Assembly: GCF_023631325.1 (NCBI RefSeq)
Contig: NZ_JALQDG010000001.1
Location: 268,882 to 332,881 of the forward strand
DNA: 64,000 nt
From: Caballeronia sp. INDeC2
Lineage (GTDB): Bacteria > Pseudomonadota > Gammaproteobacteria > Burkholderiales > Burkholderiaceae
Direction: 5' to 3'
This document shows positions 58,994 to 64,000 of the stretch, one piece after another. The translations under genes were made by a program, and so were the position numbers. The notes beneath the pieces are model-generated. The model was not told the origin of the DNA. It did not search any database and saw only the letters and a list, made by a program, of their open reading frames with translations. Numbering within the stretch: position 1 is the stretch's first letter; each line of letters starts with the position of its first letter.

Positions 58994-59205
58994 GAAGGCT
59001 AAACGATCCGCGCTGAGTGATTTCGGCCAAAGCCGTGTCAGGCGGATGCAACGTTGCTGAAGGGAAACGGCTATTTTAACGCGAACAGCGTGCTGAAATT
59101 AAGAGCAATCGCGTGCAAGTCTTTAAATCTTCTATGAAAGAACGCGCGCTCATAGAGGATAAGTCCAGCCGATCAGCGCAGAAGGTTGCCTTATTCCGTG
59201 CCGGA
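58994..59205 (-). other. Gap between the ubiH-type gene and dusB
   Basis: About 210 bp, more AT-rich near dusB. It probably holds the dusB promoter (a minus-strand TAAAAT at 59073-59078); no convincing -35, operator or terminator was identified. Confidence 0.4.
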
Positions 59206-60402
59206 TCAGCGCCGTTGGCCGAACATCATCTGCCGGGCGAGCGCGGATTTCACCGGCGGGAGAAACTCGAGCGCAGTGAGGGCGAGACCGCGCATTGCAG
59301 CGAGCGGCGGGAAATCGACCGTGAAAATGCGCGCGAGCGTGTCGGTGGCGCCGATCGTCAGGCGCCGGTCGAGCGCGCGGCGCTGCGCGAAGCGGGCGAG
59401 CGTGAGCGGACGCGGTCCGTCGGCGGACAGCGCGTCGGTGAGCGCGAGCGCGTCGCGCAAGCCGAGGTTCAGGCCCTGACCCCCGACCGGATGCAGTGTC
59501 TGCGCGGCATTGCCGATGGCGACGGTGCGCCGGTCGACGAGCACGTCGAGCGCGGTCAGGCCGAGCGGAAACGCCGCACGCGACGCAATGCGCGTGAAGC
59601 GGCCCATGCGCGTGCCGAACGCGGCGCCCAGTTCGGCGAGGAAAGCGTCGTCGTCGAGCTGCATACGGCGGGCGGCTTCGTCGGGCGTACAGCACCAGAC
59701 GAGCGCGTAGTCCGCGTGACGCTGGCCGCCGCACGGCAGAAGCGCGATCGGCCCTTCGCTGGTGAAGCGTTCCCACGCGACATTCGCGCGCGGATCCGAC
59801 ACGCTCACCGTTCCGACGATGGCCGTTTGCCCGTAATCGCGCGCGCGGCGCTCGCCGGTCGCGGTCACATCGCTCTTCTTATAAAGACCGCCTTCGGCAT
59901 TCACGAGCACCTTCACGCGGAGCGTGCGCTCGCCGCTCGCTGACTGCAGCGGCAGCGAGACGCCCTCGTGGTCCTGCAGCGGCGCGAGGGCGGAGGAATT
60001 GGTGAGCCAGTCGACCTTGGTCGCGCGCACGGCATCGGCAAGCGCGCCGACGAGCGAGCCATAGCGCACCACGTAGCCCAGTTCGGGCAACTCGTGCTCG
60101 TCGTGCTCGATCAGCGTGCGGCCGAAGTGTCCGCGCTGCGACACGTGGATACGGCGGATCGGCGTAGCGTCGCCGGGAAAGCCGAGCGGCTGGAGCATCA
60201 CGCGGCTGCCGTGCGACAGCGCAAGCGCGCGCGGATCGTTGGCGGCGGCTTCGGGCGTGCGCGCATCGATCAGCGCAATGGAGAGCCGCGATGTCGCGCT
60301 GCGCCGCGCGAGCCAGCCGGCGAGCGCGAGTCCGACGGGCCCCGCGCCGACGATGGCGATGTCGTAGTCGAAATGCGGTTCGATGCCTTGCACGTCGCTC
60401 AT
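59206..60402 (-). CDS. ubiH: UbiH/UbiF/VisC/COQ6-family FAD hydroxylase
   Basis: A 398-aa flavin monooxygenase of ubiquinone ring hydroxylation. The FAD-binding GxGxxG is in DIAIVGAGPVGLALAGWLA (about 14-32), and the second FAD motif is LHPVGGQGLNLGLRDALAL (about 298-316). Betaproteobacteria vary in which carbon each homologue hydroxylates, so the ubiH symbol is the closest label, not a proven position. The start at 60402 (MSDVQGIEP) is two bases from the pepP stop, the usual pepP-ubiH arrangement. Confidence 0.88.
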   Translation of the reverse strand: MSDVQGIEPHFDYDIAIVGAGPVGLALAGWLARRSATSRLSIALIDARTPEAAANDPRALALSHGSRVMLQPLGFPGDATPIRRIHVSQRGHFGRTLIEHDEHELPELGYVVRYGSLVGALADAVRATKVDWLTNSSALAPLQDHEGVSLPLQSASGERTLRVKVLVNAEGGLYKKSDVTATGERRARDYGQTAIVGTVSVSDPRANVAWERFTSEGPIALLPCGGQRHADYALVWCCTPDEAARRMQLDDDAFLAELGAAFGTRMGRFTRIASRAAFPLGLTALDVLVDRRTVAIGNAAQTLHPVGGQGLNLGLRDALALTDALSADGPRPLTLARFAQRRALDRRLTIGATDTLARIFTVDFPPLAAMRGLALTALEFLPPVKSALARQMMFGQRR

Positions 60403-60404
60403 GT

Positions 60405-61802
60405 TCAGTTTGCGTTTGTGTCGCGCATCAGCGCTTCGATCTCGTCGGCGGCGACGGGCACTTCGCGCGTGAGCAGTTCGCAGCCGCTTTCCGTGACGAT
60501 GGCGTCGTCCTCGATGCGGATGCCGATGTTCCTGTACTGTTCCGGCACATCCTCGGCGGCGCGCACGTAGAGGCCCGGTTCGACCGTGAGCGCCATGCCG
60601 GGCGCGAGCGTTCGCCAGGGCCGCGCGCCTTGCTCGTCGAGCGGACCGTCGGCCTCGCGGTACTCGCCCGCATCGTGGACGTCCATGCCGATCCAGTGCC
60701 CCGTGCGATGCATATAGAAGCGCGCGTAGGCACGTTGCGCGAGGACATCGTCGACGTTGCCGAACTTCGTCTTGTCGAGGATGCCGGTATCGAGCAAGCC
60801 TTGCGACAGCACTTTCACTGCGGCCTGATGCGGCGCGTCGAAGCTCACACCTGGGCGCGTCGCATCGACGGCCGCGGCCTGGGCCGCGAGCACGATGTCG
60901 TAAAGCTCGCGCTGCGCAGGCGTAAAGCGGCCGCTCGCGGGGAACGTGCGCGTGATGTCGGATGCGTAGCCGTCGAGTTCGCACGCGGCGTCGATGAGGA
61001 TCAGGTCGCCGTCGCGCGCGATCGCGTTGCCCGCCGGATAGTGCAGTACGCAGGCGTTCGCGCCCGCCGCGACGATCGATCCGTATGCCGGCGCCTGCGC
61101 GCCGTGCCGGCGGAACGTGTAAAGCAGCTCGGCTTCGATCTCGTACTCACGCATGCCGGGGCGGCACGCGCGCATCGCGCGGCGGTGCGCTTCGGCCGAA
61201 ATCGAGGCCGCGCGCCGCATGATGGCGATTTCGTGTGCGTCTTTCACTAGGCGCATCTCGTCGAGAATCGGCAGTAAATGCTCTGCGCTCTCGGGCGCGC
61301 GCACGCCGCTACGACTCTGCGCGCGCACGGCGGCGAGCCAGCCGCGCACTTGCGCATCGAGTTCAGCCGATGTGCCGAGCGCGTAGTACAGCGCGGGCTG
61401 GTCGGCGATCAGCCGGGGCATTTCATCGTCGAGCGCATGGATGGAAAACGCGGCATCGAAACAGAAGGCGTCGCGCGCGGCTTCGGGGCCGAAGCGGAAG
61501 CCTTCCCACGTTTCGCGTTCCGCGTTCTTCTCGCGGCAGAAGAGCATCGACGCGGCCTCGCCGTCCTTCGCGCTCGCGTTCAGAACGAGGGTTGCTTCGG
61601 GTTCGTTGAAGCCCGTCAGATAGTAGAAGTAGCTGTCGTGACGGAAGGGGTAGTCCGTGTCGCGGTTGCGCGTGACTTCCGGCGCGGTCGGCACGATGGC
61701 CACGCCGCCGCCTCGTGCGCGCAGTTCGGCGAGCACGCGTTCGCGACGCGCACGGAAGATGTCGACGGCGATGGGACTGGCGAGTTCGGTCGGTGAGTTC
61801 AT
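60405..61802 (-). CDS. pepP: Xaa-Pro aminopeptidase (aminopeptidase P)
   Basis: A 465-aa metallopeptidase releasing N-terminal residues next to proline. Manganese ligands of the pita-bread fold are visible in order: LIDAACELDGYASDITRTF (two Asp), HRTGHWIGMDVHD (His), LTVEPGLYV (Glu) and GIRIEDDAIVTESG (Glu). The N-terminal creatinase-like domain starts after about residue 15. The start at 61802 has no Shine-Dalgarno sequence and sits seven bases from a TACAAT box. Confidence 0.95.
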   Translation of the reverse strand: MNSPTELASPIAVDIFRARRERVLAELRARGGGVAIVPTAPEVTRNRDTDYPFRHDSYFYYLTGFNEPEATLVLNASAKDGEAASMLFCREKNAERETWEGFRFGPEAARDAFCFDAAFSIHALDDEMPRLIADQPALYYALGTSAELDAQVRGWLAAVRAQSRSGVRAPESAEHLLPILDEMRLVKDAHEIAIMRRAASISAEAHRRAMRACRPGMREYEIEAELLYTFRRHGAQAPAYGSIVAAGANACVLHYPAGNAIARDGDLILIDAACELDGYASDITRTFPASGRFTPAQRELYDIVLAAQAAAVDATRPGVSFDAPHQAAVKVLSQGLLDTGILDKTKFGNVDDVLAQRAYARFYMHRTGHWIGMDVHDAGEYREADGPLDEQGARPWRTLAPGMALTVEPGLYVRAAEDVPEQYRNIGIRIEDDAIVTESGCELLTREVPVAADEIEALMRDTNAN

Positions 61803-61808
61803 GCGCCG

Positions 61809-61814
61809 ATTGTA
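61809..61814 (-). promoter_or_regulatory. -10 box placed for a leaderless pepP transcript
   Basis: Minus-strand TACAAT, then CGGCGC, then the pepP ATG; the same spacing as at ruvB. The -35 match is poor. Confidence 0.45.
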
Positions 61815-61997
61815 GCGCCGGCTTTGCGATCACGGCACCTGGTCGTTCGGCATAGGCTAAAACGCATCCGGACGACGCGGTATCGGCCGGATGTGGCGGC
61901 GCAATTCGTGCAATTTGCCTATGCCATTCGGCCGAATGGCTTCACGTGCGCCGCCGCTGCATACTTGTTTCCAAGGTGACGCAAACGGCGGCGCAAC

Positions 61998-63302
61998 TCA
62001 TTCGGCAGCGGGACGATTGCGCACGCTGCCCGCGATCAGATCGAAGCGGAACAGGCGGCATTCGAGCGCGCCATTGAAGAGCGGCGTCTTCGTCGATTCG
62101 CGCAGTCGCAAGAGGCCCGGCAGCTTGCGGTCGGACGTGAGGACGTACGCGCGCCAGCCGGGAAAGCGCTGCTTGAGCGCGTTGCCGAACGAGACGAAGA
62201 ATTCCGTGTCGGCCGGATCGGGCTGCGCGCGTGCAAATGTGTCGTCGTCCTCGCGGCGGGAGCGTGGCGTATCGCGGATCTCGCCCCGCGGACCGCGCCC
62301 GCGCACTTCGATGCGCTCGCCGTACGGCGGATTCGCGAGCAGGATGCCCGGCGCATCGGTCGGCGGGACCATGTTGCGGGCATCGACCTGTTTGAGCGAC
62401 ATATCGGTGATGCCCGCGCGGCTCAGGTTCGCGCGCGCCTTTTCTAGCATGTCGCCGGAGATGTCGCTGCCGAAGATGTTCAGCTCGGCTTGCGTGGCGC
62501 GCGCGGCGCGGCGTTGTTCGAGAGCGGCGGTCTTGAGCTTTTGCCACATGCCCGGGTGAAAGGGCTTCAGCTTTTCGAAGCCGAAGCGACGGTCGTTGCC
62601 CGGTGCGATGTTGAGCGCCGTCTGCGCCGCTTCGGCGAGGAAGGTGCCGCTGCCGCACATCGGATCGAAAAGCGGCGTGCCGGGTGTCCAGCCGGTGAGA
62701 CGCAGGATGCCGGCCGCGAGATTTTCGCGCAGCGGCGCGGCGCCCTTGTCCAGGCGCCAGCCGCGCTTGAAGAGCGGTTCGCCGGAGGTGTCGAGATAGA
62801 GCGTGCATTCGTTCACCGTGAGGAACGCGAACACGCGGACATCGGGCTGCGCGGTATCGATGCTCGGACGCGCGCCGGCGACATCGCGCAGGCGGTCGCA
62901 GACGGCGTCCTTGACGCGCAGCGTCGTGAATTCGAGGCTCTTCACCGGCGATTTGATCGCGGTGAGATCGACGCGCATCGTCTGGCTGGGCGTGAACCAT
63001 TGCTCCCAGCGTTGGCGATGCGTGAGTTCGTAGATGTCCTGCTCGTTGCGATACGGGCCTTGCGCTACCTTCAGGAGCACCCGGCTCGCGATGCGCGAAT
63101 GAAGGTTCGCCGCCATGCCCGCGACCCAGCCGCCCCGGAAATGCACGCCGCCGGGCACTTGTGCGCCGACGACCAGCGATCCGCCACCCGACAGCGGCGC
63201 GCTCGCCACATGACGCTCGCCGATCTCCGAAAGCTCGGCGGCGAGCGGCGCTTCGAGACCGCGCGGGCAGGGGACAAACCAGTCGAAGAGTGGGGAGGAC
63301 AT
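61998..63302 (-). CDS. THUMP-domain RNA (guanine-N2) methyltransferase, RlmL-like
   Basis: A 434-aa SAM-dependent RNA methyltransferase corresponding to the RlmL half of E. coli RlmKL. A THUMP RNA-binding region fills about residues 50-160 (RWEQWFTPSQTMRVDL), and the methyltransferase follows with the SAM loop FDPMCGSGTFLAEAA (about 200-214) and the catalytic LLANPPYGERIEVR. An insert rich in Arg and Asp follows the catalytic motif. The RlmK half is absent, as is common outside gammaproteobacteria. Start chosen at 63302 (MSSPLFDWFVP). Confidence 0.88.
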   Translation of the reverse strand: MSSPLFDWFVPCPRGLEAPLAAELSEIGERHVASAPLSGGGSLVVGAQVPGGVHFRGGWVAGMAANLHSRIASRVLLKVAQGPYRNEQDIYELTHRQRWEQWFTPSQTMRVDLTAIKSPVKSLEFTTLRVKDAVCDRLRDVAGARPSIDTAQPDVRVFAFLTVNECTLYLDTSGEPLFKRGWRLDKGAAPLRENLAAGILRLTGWTPGTPLFDPMCGSGTFLAEAAQTALNIAPGNDRRFGFEKLKPFHPGMWQKLKTAALEQRRAARATQAELNIFGSDISGDMLEKARANLSRAGITDMSLKQVDARNMVPPTDAPGILLANPPYGERIEVRGRGPRGEIRDTPRSRREDDDTFARAQPDPADTEFFVSFGNALKQRFPGWRAYVLTSDRKLPGLLRLRESTKTPLFNGALECRLFRFDLIAGSVRNRPAAE

Positions 63303-63526
63303 GAGCTGCTTTGAGGGCCGTTTAAAGGCGGTATTGTACGCGCGTGCTTCACGGGCTTCGAACGTCATCGCTTCTTGCAGACGAAGTCGCGCCTTTCGCG
63401 ATGGCGAAGGGTATGTACCGTTGACCGCCCGTTTTCGCGCGGCCGAATTCGGAAATTTCGCCTGTTGCCGCGGCAGCCGGATCCCCAGAGTCTGCTTTGG
63501 CGAACTCGCCAATCAAAGGAGATTCC

Positions 63527-63745
63527 ATGCCGAACGTGTATGTCGAACCACTTCCGAAACATCGCGACGGTGCGATCGAAGGCTACGCACTCGAGCTCTC
63601 AGCCACGCAACGACTGACCAGCGTCGTATACAAAACGCAAGCCGAGGCGATCAAGGCTGCGCGGGCCAACGGCTATAAACCGCTGGTCGCGCGCGTGAGA
63701 AAAATGGACAAGGGCAACCCCGATCACTGGCGGGCAGCGGATTAG
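63527..63745 (+). CDS. Small DUF2188-like protein
   Basis: A 72-aa basic protein with the pattern of the DUF2188 family: an N-terminal VEPLPKHRDGAIEGYALEL strand pair, then a TQAEAIKAARANGYKP helix typical of the family. The function is unknown. A clear AAAGGAGA site lies seven bases before the ATG at 63527, supporting real translation. It stands alone between the RlmL-like gene and the convergent pntB. Confidence 0.7.
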   Translation: MPNVYVEPLPKHRDGAIEGYALELSATQRLTSVVYKTQAEAIKAARANGYKPLVARVRKMDKGNPDHWRAAD

Positions 63746-63762
63746 GTACGCGTCTTCTTTTA

Positions 63763-63785
63763 TGGCAGCCGCGCTGCGGCTGCCA
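63763..63785. other. Hairpin between the DUF2188-like gene and pntB
   Basis: A perfect 10-bp stem (TGGCAGCCGC / GCGGCTGCCA) with a 3-base loop in the convergent gap. Neither side has a proper T tract in the direction needed, so termination is uncertain. Confidence 0.5.
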
Positions 63786-63799
63786 GACTGCACTTGCAA

Positions 63800-64000
63800 T
63801 TACTCCACCGCCTTCATCATGTCTTCGACGACCTTCTTCGCGTCCCCGAACACCATCATCGTCTTGTCCATATAGAACAACTCGTTGTCGAGACCGGCGT
63901 AACCCGCCGCCATCGAGCGTTTATTCACGATGATCGTTCGCGCCTTGTACGCTTCGAGAATCGGCATCCCGGCGATCGGTGACTTCGGATCGGTCTTCGC
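63800..64000 (-). CDS. pntB: NAD(P) transhydrogenase subunit beta, 3' end only
   Basis: The last 66 residues of the membrane proton-pumping transhydrogenase beta subunit, which exchanges hydride between NADH and NADP and lets protons through the inner membrane. The visible part is the NADP-binding domain III end: [19 protein letters not shown], then [17 protein letters not shown], then [11 protein letters not shown] and a final AVE before TAA at 63800-63802. The gene continues right of the window, and no start codon is present here. Confidence 0.95.
   Translation of the reverse strand, partial: AKTDPKSPIAGMPILEAYKARTIIVNKRSMAAGYAGLDNELFYMDKTMMVFGDAKKVVEDMMKAVE

Overview
This window is ordinary core chromosome of a high-GC betaproteobacterium of the Burkholderiaceae. 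Protein sequences and gene order (queF, the ubiE/ubiJ/ubiB region, dusB-fis-purH-ruvCAB, rplM-rpsI-erpA-anmK) look most like Paraburkholderia/Caballeronia; that genus-level guess rests on recalled similarity, not a search. About 60 protein genes, RNase P RNA and one probable small RNA are supported. No tRNA, rRNA, CRISPR array, prophage or transposase was seen.

Left part (1-21 kb): a 5'-truncated D-aminoacylase with a RidA-like partner; an ilvA/5'-nucleotidase/queF operon on the minus strand; a very large single-chain flavin/iron-sulfur oxidoreductase; HIT, DUF971 and the ubiquinone genes ubiE, ubiJ and ubiB with a Tim44-like membrane protein among them; a methyltransferase; zinc-ribbon, DUF502 and aspS; then nudB and clsB.

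Middle (21-44 kb): a TetR regulator and beta-oxidation genes (acyl-CoA dehydrogenase, HADH/ECH fusion, thiolase, enoyl-CoA hydratase) split by a 570-bp nearly symmetrical foldback repeat; fdhD, a nitrate-reductase-associated protein and a nitrate/nitrite transporter without any reductase gene in view; a membrane PAS-PAS-LOV-like-GGDEF-EAL protein; an ATM1-type ABC exporter; a small two-helix membrane protein; a LysR regulator; glutamate dehydrogenase; and a complete glutamate/aspartate importer, gltIJKL.

Right part (44-64 kb): a class II amidotransferase, pyrC, a DUF3025 gene and rnpB; an OsmC protein; a candidate small RNA whose hairpin loop carries an anti-Shine-Dalgarno-like sequence; rplM-rpsI behind a strong promoter and structured leader; erpA, anmK, tyrS, dtd and a phosphatase; the minus-strand block ruvCAB, purH, fis, dusB, ubiH, pepP and an RlmL-type methyltransferase; a small DUF2188-like gene; and the 3' end of pntB.

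The least ordinary items are the anti-SD small RNA (about 48081-48142), the foldback element (23509-24079), the LOV-like sensor domain in the c-di-GMP enzyme, two -10 boxes placed for leaderless ruvB and pepP transcripts, and terminator-like hairpins inside or at the edges of the glt and ubi gene groups.
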